Part shown: positions 21,085 to 32,839 of the stretch, one piece after another | Numbering within the stretch: position 1 is the stretch's first letter | Layout of the letters: every line of letters starts with the position of its first letter | DNA from: Symsagittifera roscoffensis | Taxonomy: Eukaryota; Xenacoelomorpha; Acoela; Convolutidae | Direction: 5' to 3' | NCBI RefSeq assembly: GCF_963678635.1 | Contig: NC_087066.1 | Span: 65,509,277 to 65,573,276, forward strand | DNA: 64,000 nt | Notes under the pieces: model-generated | Seen by the model: only the letters and a program-made list of their open reading frames with translations | Told to the model about the DNA's origin: nothing | Database searches by the model: none | Program-made: the position numbers and the translations under genes

Positions 21085-21943
21085 CTGGCTGGTGTCTAAA
21101 AAAGAACTGAACAGGATTTTAACAGTCTCTGCCATAGCCATTTTAATGAGGTTCTTGTAAAATTTGGTCAACAAAAATTTGTTACTATTCAAAGGCAATC
21201 GATTTAACCGAGCAAGTTAAAATAGTTACATGCAAAAACAGTTAGCTCTTGGCAGGGTCTCAGTATCCCCAAACCACGAGCTCACGCCAAAAATCAAGGC
21301 TACTAGAATAATACTTTCAAGTTTTTATAATACTATTGTTTCTTTTCCAATAGAAAGAATCATCCTATCCATCGGAGATGGATCGGCTCTTTTTCCTAAC
21401 TCCTAGTTTTTCATTATTTGAAAATGAATCGATACTAATTGAAATCAATTGAACGCAGTCCCTCATGCTAATTTTTTTTTTTTTTAAATCAAAGTTTCAA
21501 ATCAAAACTCCTCACACCTCCAGTTTCTTGGATCCTAGTGAAGAAGCGTCTTTTTCACGATCGGGAAAGGTTGCAATGTCTCCCTTCAGCCTTCCTAATC
21601 TTCGTATTCTGCTCGGTAAAGGTTTTAACTGTACAATCGTTATAGTTCTGAGCGTCTCTTCTTGACATATTGATAATTCCGATTTCGATCGTTTTTCTGT
21701 CTTTGTCGTATGAGCTCTATCTGATTTTATCGGCGAAAAACATGTTTCTGATTTTCGCGGTTTTCAGTTTTAGCAAAAAGGTCGCCACGTGTCTTTGATT
21801 TCAAATTATATTTTTATAAAAATTATGTCAGTCCAAATCGACTCTTACCAATTTAATTCGTTCCTTTTCGCAAATAAGACAGTTAATTGTCAAAATCAGC
21901 AGTTTGTACAATCCAACTGTGTGCCATTCCCCCGGATAGGCAC
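21057..21943 (-). repeat. Diverged LTR, minus orientation, head-to-head with the next LTR
   Basis: Starts TGTAACGTTTGCC at 21057 after leader-like sequence. 'ccatcggagatggatcgg' at 21368 corresponds to 'ccattggagatggattg' in the LTR of element 2. The right edge merges with the palindromic start of the plus-oriented LTR, so its end is approximate. Confidence 0.45.
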
Positions 21944-22776
21944 AGTCGAACCCGCAGATGCAGGTAAGAAAGAATGTAAAGCCGTTAGCAGTGCAATCCT
22001 GATATAAAAGAGGCTCAGACTGTTCTAGATGTTTAGATTTTTAGAATTTCAATTAGAACTGTAACATTTTTGAGAAATGCGAAAAACGGCCATTCTAACC
22101 AAAAATCAGACAAAAAAAAACACAACAACCGGATCACAAGACGAAAACCAGTCGAAGAAGAAAAGAGAAAAACAAACTCTTTGATCGTGATAGCAAGTCA
22201 CGATAATTCGCGTATCTGAAGAAGATTGCATAGAAGGAAGGTCCAGTGGGACATTCCGGGCGGATCCGATCCCTCCGGAGCCACAAAACCAGAGAGACAA
22301 CGACGTTATCTCTGGGAGAGTGTGGAGTTAGAACGTGTTTAATTTACTCCAATGCCCTGAACGTGCCCTGAACGTGTTTAAATTACCCAACAATGTTTGG
22401 TATTTTAGAGCATGAGCATTTAAAGTCGAGGAAAGAGTCAATCCATCTCTAATGGATTTAGTATATAACTGTCACTAAAAACATAATAAGTTATGGTTTT
22501 CTAGCCGTGTTTTTAATAGTATCACGTTGTCTGTCTTGGGATCAAAGACACAAATATGTGGATACTTTCACATGTAAACGTGAGCTGGCTGATCAAAAAT
22601 CGTTTGACCGATGGCCTAAAAATGATAAATTTATGATTGGCCCTTAACAGACCAGAAAAACAACCGGATTGATAAAGACGGTTAAAACGAGTAGGACTGA
22701 GGTAACTGTTGTTAGCCAGTCGTCAATAGGTATTTTTCTACATATATCACTGTGTAAGGTATGCGCGAGTGTTACA
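21920..22776 (+). repeat. Full-length LTR copy D, plus orientation
   Basis: It begins TGTGCCATTC and ends GTGTTACA. Its reverse complement aligns with 24534-25419, including the cctattgacgactgg stretch and the hairpin ATCGTGA/TCACGAT at 22184-22204. No target duplication or PBS was recognised beside it. Confidence 0.65.
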
Positions 22777-23619
22777 CTGCTATGAAATGATTTTCGTTTT
22801 GTCGAATGGCTGTGTTGCGTGTCGTACCCTCGAAAAGATCATAGCGGAAAATAGTAGCATCAGGAACAAGGTTGACAACTAGAATTTTTCAACTAGGAAA
22901 AATATTTTATTTGTACATCAAACCTACTTAACTGTTCCGAATTTAAAAACAAAATTAACGGAATATATGCGCTCGGAGTGTTTTTTTCTTCAAACAAATT
23001 CCGATTTCTTAACTAGACGTTTCCGACGGAAATGTTTAAATCATTCAAAAAGTATTGCTGTCTTGTTGAGTTTAAAATTGAAAAGTCATTTTACTCGTGG
23101 TAATTTTTTGTAAAGTTATGGGGGTTTAATTATGTTGCCGTTTTGGCAATTTCGATTCATAATCACGCGATTTATTTCGCGCTATTAACGCGTGAACGGA
23201 AATTTAATCCGTCTTAGAAATTGTTCCAAATTGGTTGCAGGAAGCCTATTTGCCATAATTGGTTTGTTAATAGGTTGAGAATGCAATAAATTTGTAAATT
23301 CAATCAAACCGTTTCGCACATTTTTGTGCATCTTCATGTTTTAAAAATCTAAATTATCTGTACAAAACAATCAAAGATCATAAAAATTGTCATACAAATC
23401 ATTATTTCAGAACTAAAAATTCAACCAATCACAACTTCACAAATATTATTGACATTACCTAAAAATTATTATGTAACAATTTTTTTTTCATTTAGTCATA
23501 AATTTCCGGGAGTTTTTACCTTTTTTGTTTTTACATTTTTGTTTTGTCGCTAATTTCATGCTAACTTGTAAATTGTTTCAATTTTTTTTTGTTTTACGCA
23601 GATTTTTTCAACTCTGGAA
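22777..23619. other. AT-rich DNA, nothing recognised
   Basis: No supported gene, repeat or RNA feature. The right edge adjoins the C-terminus of the PLE fragment. Confidence 0.5.
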
Positions 23620-24533
23620 CTATAGCTTTTGTGTCATCTCCCTACTTCTAAACTCGTCGCACGTGTTAATTGCCGGTCTCTCTTTCCTAATGTGCAGCGC
23701 CTCTAATGTATGTAACTTAATGTTGCTGGACGCCTGGTCATTTATCTCCAATTAAACTCCGACTTACCACTCTCACCAGATCACACTCATAACTGCCTTA
23801 TATGCTGTCCAATTGGGGTATCCTTTTTTCGGTGTTCCTCGATCCTTCTGCTGAGATGTCGGACCGTCTGTCCAACATACATGGATTTGCACCCACATTC
23901 AAGTCTGTACACCACTTTTAATTTCAGTTCACTGGAAAAGGAGGATTTTAAAGATGGCATACAAGTTTTCACTTTCCTCATCGTGAATTTTATCTGCGCA
24001 TTGTTGATATCGCGCACTTTTATGCTAATGTCTTACTGTGATTCCACTATATTGAACCATCAAGATGAGGGGTGAATCACTGCTATAATTACAAGGCTTC
24101 TTTTTTTCAGCCATGTTCTTTTTGTTTTTGCCCTCCCTGATGATCTTTTCAAGGTCTGGCGACGCAACCGGCGTCGACCAGTTTTCCGGATATTGGTTAT
24201 CCAACCACTGCTTAGGGTTGATTTTCATCGCTTTATCATATTCTTCCTATGTAGACGTACTGCAGAAAACCCGATGAACAGTTCCTTCAATTATACTTTT
24301 CTTGTACTGAATGGGGCGCAACTTCGAAAATTTAGTATGGTACCTGTATATGTTAGTTTCTGATACTACCCACAGTTAATTTTCCTGTTTTTGTCCATAA
24401 TAATTTTTAAATCCAAAAATGCAAATTTCGCATTTGTGTTGGGTGTCTCTATGGTGAACTGTAAAATTAGATGTGGTAAGTTTGCTGCCCGTAGCACATT
24501 TCCAGGATCAACCTTCACTGTTCTCCTATATTT
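23620..24533 (-). pseudogene. Penelope-like element, C-terminal RT and GIY-YIG endonuclease
   Basis: Starting at the LTR edge (24533), the minus strand encodes a PLE RT tail: RTVKVDPGNVL, then LILQFTIETPN, FLDLKI, then TGTILNFRSCAP, and the EGTVHRVF region. It is followed by QWLDNQYPENWS (24180). The GIY-YIG part has VYRLECGCKSMYVGQT and RRIEEHRKK (about 23810-23910). The typical PLE C-terminus, LEALHIRKERPAINT and FRSREMTQKL, ends at a stop near 23620. A TAG after KINCG, a TAA and frameshifts show decay. Element 2 separates this from the N-terminal RT part right of 50738. Confidence 0.8.
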
Positions 24534-25419
24534 TTTAACATTCGCCCAAATACTACACAGCGACGGAGCGTAGAAAAAGTACCTATTAACGACTGGCAGG
24601 CGTCAGTTACCTTAATCCTACTCGTTTTTCACCCTATCGAACTTGCCAGTTGATTTTCTGGTCTGTTTAGGACTAAGTAAAAAGTTACTATTTTTAGGCC
24701 ATCAGTCAAACGACTTTTGATCAGTATTCGTTTACATGCGAACACAACCACATAGCTGAGTCTCGGATCCTCAGACTACGTGATTGCTATTAAAAACACG
24801 GCTCGAACACCCTATTTTATTATGTTTTTGTGTGACAGTTCTATATTAAATCCATTGGAGATGGATTGACCCTTTCCTCTTTCTAGCTACTCATATTCTA
24901 AAATATCAAAATACACCGGTGTTAATTCAAAGTTCTATGGCATCCGAGTAGCTAAAAAGTTAGTTTTATGCAGTCTTTCAACATATAACAGACTCTGGGG
25001 AGCCAAGCCTCCGCTCCCGTGTTCTTCTCGAGATAACGTTGTTATCTCTCCCAATTTGTGGCACGGGAGGGTTCCGCTGCATATATCTTCCCCACTGAAG
25101 CCTCCTTTTCCACTATTTTCATCTGCTAAGGATCTTATCGTGTGTTATTGCCACGATAAGAGGCTTCGTTTTTCTCGTTTTCTCGTGCGACTGTGTTTCA
25201 CTATATTTGTCGTTTTTCTGTTTTTTCGTTCTTTTTCGTCAAAATGGCCGTTTTTTTGTATTTCTGAGAAATACTTGCCCGTCAATCGAAATTTTAAAAA
25301 TTTAAACTTCCGGAATACTTCGACCCTCCTTCGCAGCACTTTTTTGTTACTAAGGCCTTTAGTCGTCTTTTTCTGTCCCGCCGGAAGGTTGCGCTGTGCC
25401 AAGCTGGCAGAATGACACA
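24534..25419 (-). repeat. 3' LTR of element 2
   Basis: On the minus strand it starts TGTGTCATTCTG and ends ..CGAATGTTAAA (CA in the partner LTR). It contains two strong hairpins: GAGATAAC/GTTATCTC at 25030-25048 and CTTATCGTG/CACGATAAG at 25134-25160. Both recur in the partner LTR, and related hairpins occur in LTR D. Confidence 0.85.
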
Positions 25420-26196
25420 TACTCCCCGGACAAGTCCCCATCAATGTCCCTATTGATCGCATAACACCGGGTTATCATCAAGCAGTGTTCCAGTTGTCTA
25501 TAATCAATCTTACAAATCGCATTCGAAAAGGAAATTTATCTACTCCGCCTCAACTCACTACGTTTCACAAATGGCATCGTACTACATCTCACTGCCTTTC
25601 AACATTTTCACAAAACTTGCACCATGAGGAGTGTCCTAGATAAAAATTTCTTTTCTGACTACTTACGTCATCTTTGCCATAAAACTTCTTTTCGCTCTTT
25701 GTGATTAAAAAGTTGGGACGTGGCACGGCCACGCAACCGTTAAAATTAACTTAACGTCACTCACCAAGTATAATCAGTTATTTATGCGGTCCTATTTGAT
25801 ATTAAAACTAAGAAACTCTGTGGCTAGGAAAGTTTTTGAGTTACTCACCCTTTCCGAGCGAGTTTACCCAAACTTACCAGGTCGCCACATAGTGAAATTG
25901 TGTCTTACACATGTTAAAAACTTCAGTCGTGTTTAAATAGGTAAATATACTCACCTATGTTCTCCATATATATATAAATAGTCATAACTAAAATCAACAA
26001 TTTTAACAATTTTAACAATTGCGACAATTTTCAAAGTTTGGTCTGACCAAATTAGATCAAAACAAAAAGTTTAACAAGTTCAATAATCAAACTTGGTTGA
26101 TTAGTTCAAGTTTTTACACACAAAGACAATCAAGTTTTCTCTCCTTCTCTTCCTTGCTTGTTCACGTCTTCACTTATCCTCTTCGTTCCATCATCT
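25420..26196 (-). other. 3' non-coding region and polypurine tract of element 2
   Basis: Minus GTCCGGGGAGTA (25420-25431) directly precedes the LTR and is a plausible plus-strand primer tract. The rest is non-coding but homologous to 16400-17184, including a TATATAAAT-like motif on the plus strand (25965-25977; 16912-16923). Confidence 0.6.
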
Positions 26197-26940
26197 TCAT
26201 TCCATTGCTTCTCCATCCTGATCTTCAGCTTCACTATCTTCTAGGAGTTTTTCCAACATGTCCATAGAGTTGCGGGCCGTGCCCCAACTCTCCTGTTCCA
26301 ACAGCCTCGGTTTGCAACAAGGTAGCAGGTCCACATTCACCTTTTGCTCCCGGTTCCTACAAAAGCTGTTGTGAAGACACAGGCTCACATTTCTTTCTAG
26401 GTCAGCTCTTAAGACCTCTTTCTTCTCATTTTCAGTTACACAAGGCGCTCCAGCTACTCGCTTCACCGCTGTGGTGACCTCGTTTCTGTGCGTCAGGAAT
26501 GCTCTCTTATAGGCTCCCGGTCCTATATCTAGCTGGAAAGATTGATAGGCTTCCCTGTTCCTCGACATGTGACGCTTCGCGCGTTCATACATCCATGACG
26601 TCATCACTGCTCGGAACCAAGGCATCAACCTTTGCCTTGACCATATTCTTTCAATAGTTTTGGGTATTCTCAGAACCTTGCAGGTGGTTCTGAAAAGATC
26701 CAATTTGCGGCTCATTTTTACGTTGCTCAGTTGCTCAGGAGTCGGCACGGCCCTCTCCTGTTCACTTGTGTCCGCGTTAGCCTCCAACCACCTCACTGCC
26801 AGCATGGCACTAACCACCACGATTGACACATGTTGATTCTGATCGGGCAACCCCGTAGAGTACAACTCCTCCACGTCCCATACTAGCATCAGATTCCCGC
26901 GTTTGGGGTACTCCCCATGGGTGACAAGGATACTCCCCAT
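26197..26940 (-). pseudogene. ORF3 region of element 2: terminal segment
   Basis: A 247-codon open segment, Arg/Glu-rich, with RQRLMPW and VNVDLLP motifs also seen in the decayed copies at 17.2 and 19.7 kb. It ends in an acidic tail (EAEDQDGEAME) and a stop at 26197. The preceding segment (26810-27481) overlaps it in another frame, because a 22-bp tandem duplication at 26909-26944 shifts the frame. It belongs to the giant second polyprotein; no family recognised. Confidence 0.55.
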
Positions 26941-27481
26941 GGGTCCTCAATATGTTCCTTCGGGTCCGATACCCTGAGGCTCCCAGCAACGGTTCCACCT
27001 CCATCATAATTCTGTGCAAATCGTCTTTCTCTTCTATAGTGGGGAATTCAGTGGGTAACGCTCCACTCGCTTTCTGCTTCTGGAACTCGCTCACATTACC
27101 TTCGTTCAACCTCATGAACTCTTCACCCACTACGTCTTGCAACTCGCCTTCAGATCTCTTCGGGACTGCCCAAAAGATCTTTGCCAACAAATCATATGAC
27201 CTCTCCGACATTCTGGCCAATCTCACGCACTTTGGCACAGAGAAAAGTTGGTCAATCAACACCTGCTGCGTCCTCGCATCCATCACCACCATGTTTGTAG
27301 GATACCTACTATTGCAATATGGTGCGGAGCTTGAACCCACCAGATATTTTGAACCATTAGGTCTATGATAGGCCTCACTATCCTTCAGATTCATTTCATT
27401 TTCAAGAGTTTCTCGCCAGCCTCCAATCTTCTGCTCTGTCTGCAATGCTCCAGGGAATACTTCCACGCTGAGGGACGTCAC
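26810..27481 (-). pseudogene. ORF3 region of element 2: segment with IFWAVPKRSEG
   Basis: An open segment of about 220 codons whose middle part (VLIDQLFSVPKC through IFWAVPKRSEGELQDV) has decayed homologues at 17.8-18.0 and 20.3-20.5 kb. The true frame leaves this segment near 26930 at the 22-bp duplication. A second 22-bp tandem duplication (27499-27542) lies at its upstream edge and introduces a stop. Function unknown. Confidence 0.55.
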
Positions 27482-27511
27482 TAGCTCATGGGCACGCTCC
27501 AGGCGCTCAAG

Positions 27512-28236
27512 CTACAAAATCCAGGCGCTCAAGCTACAAGCGGAGCTCGTCATGCTACAAAATCCCAAGGCTGTGGTAAAGTTTACATCCGTCACCCCAT
27601 GACAGTCCGCGACCAACTCCATGCCACTCTTATCCGACATGCTCAATCTTCCGTACAATCGTGCCAGTTGTCGATGCTGCTCGCTCAGCGTAATCAGGCA
27701 ATGTCCCAATATGCAAACATGTCCTTCCATCCCACTATGTTGAGTTAAACAGGTGCCTTGCCTCAACCAATTGCTCGATGGACTTCCCTCAGATGGCTCC
27801 GTGGATGGGTTGCTCTTTCGCTTCGTCATCCTCATGGCCAGCATATGGTGTATCATGGCCAGATCATGTAGACTCGCGTCATCATCCAAGTCTAACGTGA
27901 GATATCCGCCGTCATGTCCCAGATTAAACCGGCGTTAGGATGGGGACACCAGGAAGGCTTCATGAGCTCCTACATGGTTACTAGGCTGGTTTTCAAGGGA
28001 CCGTCCCAAGAACCACAATCAAAACTCACTTGCCCCTTCAGCTCGGGAACCGAGGGTTCAACCACTTGTTCTTCTAAAACAATTCCCAGCTTGGGTTGTT
28101 CCACCATCAGCATTCCAGTTTCCTTAATCCGTTCGACCCAGAAATTGAGCACTACGACTTGCTCATAGTCGAAGTACGCTTCCCTGGCTTCTTCGTTCTC
28201 GAAGGGATTGTACGCCATCCCCGGTATGCCTGACAC
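27512..28236 (-). pseudogene. ORF3 region of element 2: segments with EEAREAYF
   Basis: Two open segments, 27970-28236 and 27512-27889, separated by stops and a frame change. The first contains EEAREAYFDYEQVVVLNFW, with a clear decayed homologue (EDARDSYFGAEEVKFLDLW) at 18.08 and 20.57 kb. The conservation between distant copies argues that this was real protein. No known domain recognised. Confidence 0.5.
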
Positions 28237-28239
28237 GTA

Positions 28240-28680
28240 TTAGAATGACTTCAGTTTCCCTAGTGTTGCAAAGTCTTTTTGTCCTCTGACTGTTTCAATC
28301 AACTCCCGGCTCACTTTCAATCCTTTGTTGGAATACCTTCTCACTTCTTCCAACTTGCGATAGCTCTCCATGTCGTTCGACTCCCTATTTGGTACAACCA
28401 ACGGCATATCCTGATATAGTTCAAGGAGTGCCCTAAGGAAGTTTCTTTCGCAATCAAATCCCTTTTGCCGAATGATCTTTATGCATTCTCCCAGAACAGG
28501 AGTGGGGATACAATCCACCACGAACCTTACAAAGCAAAGGGCATCCTTACGCTTAGCCCAGGCTATCGCAGAATCGTCTTTTGAAATCAATGCTCGCAGG
28601 GCTTCCATCAACTCCAGCTCTTGTTCCTTTGATTTCAAATCATTACTGGCTTCATATTCCGCCTTCCTGATGCCCATCAA
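28240..28680 (-). pseudogene. ORF3 region of element 2: helical segment
   Basis: A 146-codon open segment rich in Leu/Lys/Glu, predicted mostly helical. It lies between two in-frame stops: TGA at 28684-28686 upstream and TAA at 28240-28242 downstream. The same frame continues past both, so these look like nonsense mutations in a longer ORF. Function unknown. Confidence 0.5.
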
Positions 28681-30678
28681 GCATCAAGCCAACCGTACTT
28701 GCAGGTCAGTTCTCGTGCACGGGTGAGCCAGGTATGCTGCCACCGTCGCAGGCGCATGCATCGTCTCGTCGAAGTATCTTTGGAGGGCCGCCCTCCAAGA
28801 GATTTCCAGTAGTTTTTCCAGCCCGATTTCGTTCGCCTCCGAGGACATTATCGTGCCGTATTCTTTCCGACTTAGGTTAGAATTCTCCGTAAGACGTTCC
28901 AGATATTCCTGCATGGCTCGCTTCTCGCTCCAAGCCATCAGGTGCCCTCTCGCGGAGTTCCTCGCCTTCAACATCTCCACATAACCACCTGCTGGATCTC
29001 CCATGTGGACCGATTCCGGCACAGTGACTCGACTGTACTCGACCACGTTGTCCCTCCAGTTCCATCTTGGTCATGTTGGTTCGCGAGGGCCTGTAATCAC
29101 CATGTCCTCCAGATCCACACTGACTGATGATCTCCATCTCTAGCTTAGTGTCTGCTAGGGTTCCTGCAGTTTTCTTTAATTTCGTGGCTGTTTTGGTCAG
29201 ACCTGCCAAGAGCATAGGGGGTATCAGGTTCTCTTTTTCTCCCCCGGCCAGCGTTGCACCATCTCCTTGCCCGCTCCCGCCTGAACGACCTTCGCTCGTC
29301 AAAGAGGCCACCACTGCGCTGGCTTTTGACTTCACCACTCTCTGGTTCACGGCTCGACTTCCTGTCTTCCCTTTCAGCCGCTTCAGCCCTTTTCTGGCTT
29401 GTCTGACGGGTAATTTCTTCGTGACCTGCTGATCATCGGCACTGTCCTCTGTAACTGACTCGGTCAGAACATCAGACTCTCTGGAGTTCATTATTTTCTC
29501 CAGGACCTCACGCATAATGGGTTGGTTCAATCCCACCTTCATTATAGACTGCGTCCCATATCGTCGTATCACGTCCCATGACCTTTACATGAAGTTCACT
29601 CGGTTCCAGGTTGCCCCTGTCTTGCTTTCTAGTTCACTTTGGTATCTCTCCCATTCCTCTTCCGGTAGCGTACTCAGGAAGGATACCCTCATTGACTCTT
29701 CAATTTTTCTCCTCCTCGGTGACTCATGGAGCAATCTTTGTGGATCCCTACTTCGGCACTCTCTCGCCTGACTTATTGGGTCCATCGGGGATAAGTCGGC
29801 CGACGCCTCCTTTGTAGGAGACATGAAAGAAGATGGCGTCATCAGCAACAGACTCCCATCGACTTCCCCGTCGTCGTCTTCACTAAACCGGTACTCCAGC
29901 AAGTCTCTCTCCAACGCTCCTAGATCCGTCTCACCCGGCTTTTCTGTCTTTCCCCCGATGTCGTCAACGTCCTGATCCATGAACCTGATGCGGATTCATC
30001 GTCATCCGCATCAGGTTTCGGCTCAGGTCCTGAAGGGCCTTGTCGTGTGTCTATGCCCGAGTCCGGCCGCGCCGGTACGGTCAGGTCTTCTGCGTGATAG
30101 AACAATTCATCATTCACCAGGAATTCTACGGACTCCTCGCCATGTGGTGCCAGGTCCCCTGTCGTTATGTATGAGCCTCCTCTGCACTCCTTTGCCACTT
30201 CCAGCATCACTACTTTCACTTCTCCTGACCACCTCAGTCTTGATAAGTCATCTGTGCACCTCGTTCCACATCTCTGCCGAGACCTCTGGTCTCCTGGAAG
30301 GTGGTGCTTTGATCTTTTTCCTGCTCCAAGCATCAGAAAATGTGAAGTCAAATGTGTGCGCGGCTGCAACGTTCCAACTGATGAAGCGCGGCTCCATCCC
30401 TTCACTCCACTTCAGCATTCTCCTCTCTGCATCACGATCTGCTCCGATGCGAGGGGCAATGACGGGAGAGGTGACTACCAACAACATCCTCCTTATCGGT
30501 GGGTATCGAGGGCATTGGTCCAGCAGCGGCCTGGACCCGGAAAGCCACGCTTGCTGGTTCTCTTTCACGTGTGCGTAGGCTTCTGGCAAAAGTGGGACCC
30601 TCATTGCCGCTCCTGAATCTTTCACTACTGGTCTCAGATTCCAAAGCCTCAGGTTAAACTGGATGTGGGAAAGGTCGT
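28567..30678. repeat. 2112-bp tandem duplication, downstream copy
   Basis: Shift 2112 to 30679-32790. Only a handful of mismatches were seen by eye (for example near 28601, 29084, 29162 and 30466). It lies wholly within the ORF3 region. Both copies share the same stops and frameshifts. Confidence 0.9.
28684..30625 (-). pseudogene. ORF3 region of element 2: duplicated segments (downstream copy)
   Basis: Repeats the coding segments of 30796-32737: 30248-30625, 29920-30405, 29585-29980, 28877-29572 and 28684-29046, each broken at the same places. It is a by-product of the 2112-bp duplication and not a separate gene. Confidence 0.55.
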
Positions 30679-32790
30679 CGCAGAATCGTCTTTTGAAATC
30701 AACGCTCGCAGGGCTTCCATCAACTCCAGCTCTTGTTCCTTTGATTTCAAATCATTACTGGCTTCATATTCCGCCTTCCTGATGCCCATCAAGCATCAAG
30801 CCAACCGTACTTGCAGGTCAGTTCTCGTGCACGGGTGAGCCAGGTATGCTGCCACCGTCGCAGGCGCATGCATCGTCTCGTCGAAGTATCTTTGGAGGGC
30901 CGCCCTCCAAGAGATTTCCAGTAGTTTTTCCAGCCCGATTTCGTTCGCCTCCGAGGACATTATCGTGCCGTATTCTTTCCGACTTAGGTTAGAATTCTCC
31001 GTAAGACGTTCCAGATATTCCTGCATGGCTCGCTTCTCGCTCCAAGCCATCAGGTGCCCTCTCGCGGAGTTCCTCGCCTTCAACATCTCCACATAACCAC
31101 CTGCTGGATCTCCCATGTGGACCGATTCCGGCACAGTGACTCGACTGTACTCGACCACGTTGTCCCTCCAGTTCCATCTTGGTCATGTTGTTTCGCGAGG
31201 GCCTGTAATCACCATGTCCTCCAGATCCACACTGACTGATGATCTCCATCTCTAGCTTAGTGTCTGCTAGGGTTCGTGCAGTTTTCTTTAATTTCGTGGC
31301 TGTTTTGGTCAGACCTGCCAAGAGCATAGGGGGTATCAGGTTCTCTTTTTCTCCCCCGGCCAGCGTTGCACCATCTCCTTGCCCGCTCCCGCCTGAACGA
31401 CCTTCGCTCGTCAAAGAGGCCACCACTGCGCTGGCTTTTGACTTCACCACTCTCTGGTTCACGGCTCGACTTCCTGTCTTCCCTTTCAGCCGCTTCAGCC
31501 CTTTTCTGGCTTGTCTGACGGGTAATTTCTTCGTGACCTGCTGATCATCGGCACTGTCCTCTGTAACTGACTCGGTCAGAACATCAGACTCTCTGGAGTT
31601 CATTATTTTCTCCAGGACCTCACGCATAATGGGTTGGTTCAATCCCACCTTCATTATAGACTGCGTCCCATATCGTCGTATCACGTCCCATGACCTTTAC
31701 ATGAAGTTCACTCGGTTCCAGGTTGCCCCTGTCTTGCTTTCTAGTTCACTTTGGTATCTCTCCCATTCCTCTTCCGGTAGCGTACTCAGGAAGGATACCC
31801 TCATTGACTCTTCAATTTTTCTCCTCCTCGGTGACTCATGGAGCAATCTTTGTGGATCCCTACTTCGGCACTCTCTCGCCTGACTTATTGGGTCCATCGG
31901 GGATAAGTCGGCCGACGCCTCCTTTGTAGGAGACATGAAAGAAGATGGCGTCATCAGCAACAGACTCCCATCGACTTCCCCGTCGTCGTCTTCACTAAAC
32001 CGGTACTCCAGCAAGTCTCTCTCCAACGCTCCTAGATCCGTCTCACCCGGCTTTTCTGTCTTTCCCCCGATGTCGTCAACGTCCTGATCCATGAACCTGA
32101 TGCGGATTCATCGTCATCCGCATCAGGTTTCGGCTCAGGTCCTGAAGGGCCTTGTCGTGTGTCTATGCCCGAGTCCGGCCGCGCCGGTACGGTCAGGTCT
32201 TCTGCGTGATAGAACAATTCATCATTCACCAGGAATTCTACGGACTCCTCGCCATGTGGTGCCAGGTCCCCTGTCGTTATGTATGAGCCTCCTCTGCACT
32301 CCTTTGCCACTTCCAGCATCACTACTTTCACTTCTCCTGACCACCTCAGTCTTGATAAGTCATCTGTGCACCTCGTTCCACATCTCTGCCGAGACCTCTG
32401 GTCTCCTGGAAGGTGGTGCTTTGATCTTTTTCCTGCTCCAAGCATCAGAAAATGTGAAGTCAAATGTGTGCGCGGCTGCAACGTTCCAACTGATGAAGCG
32501 CGGCTCCATCCCTTCACTCCACTTCAGCATTCTCCTCTCTGCATCACGATCTGCTCCGATGCGAGGGGCAATGACGGAAGAGGTGACTACCAACAACATC
32601 CTCCTTATCGGTGGGTATCGAGGGCATTGGTCCAGCAGCGGCCTGGACCCGGAAAGCCACGCTTGCTGGTTCTCTTTCACGTGTGCGTAGGCTTCTGGCA
32701 AAAGTGGGACTCTCATTGCCGCTCCTGAATCTTTCACTACTGGTCTCAGATTCCAAAGCTTTGGCTTAAACTGGATGTGGGAAAGGTCTT
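30679..32790. repeat. 2112-bp tandem duplication, upstream copy
   Basis: Partner of 28567-30678. The junction at 30678 joins '...gggaaaggtcg' to 'tcgcagaatcg', with a few bases of microhomology (tcgc). Confidence 0.9.
30796..31684 (-). pseudogene. ORF3 region of element 2: basic segment and following helical segment
   Basis: 30989-31684 is a 231-codon Lys/Arg-rich segment (for example ARKGLKRLKGKTG). The true frame shifts near 31160 into 30796-31158, which begins VVEYSRVTVPESVHMG and stays open to a TGA at 30796-30798. The same frame continues after that TGA. An in-frame TAA at 31697-31699 separates it from the segment upstream. No family recognised. The basic stretch could bind nucleic acid, but that is inference. 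Confidence 0.5.
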
Positions 32791-32839
32791 CGCGGCCCAT
32801 TCGACACTTGAAGTTGTTGTTGAAACCATCAATACCCAA
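31697..32839 (-). pseudogene. ORF3 region of element 2: middle segments (three frames)
   Basis: Open segments 32360-32839, 32032-32517 and 31697-32092 follow one another with frame changes near 32360 and 32095. The last is acidic and Ser-rich (FSEDDDGEVDGS). It ends at a TAA, after which the frame remains open. The protein character is continuous across the breaks, supporting a single ancestral ORF. No known domain recognised. Confidence 0.5.

Noticed and set aside
25056-25415. Plus-strand 119-codon frame inside the LTR
   Set aside because: It lies in the LTR antisense to the element and over its hairpins, with low-complexity peptide and no conservation of frame in LTR C or D.
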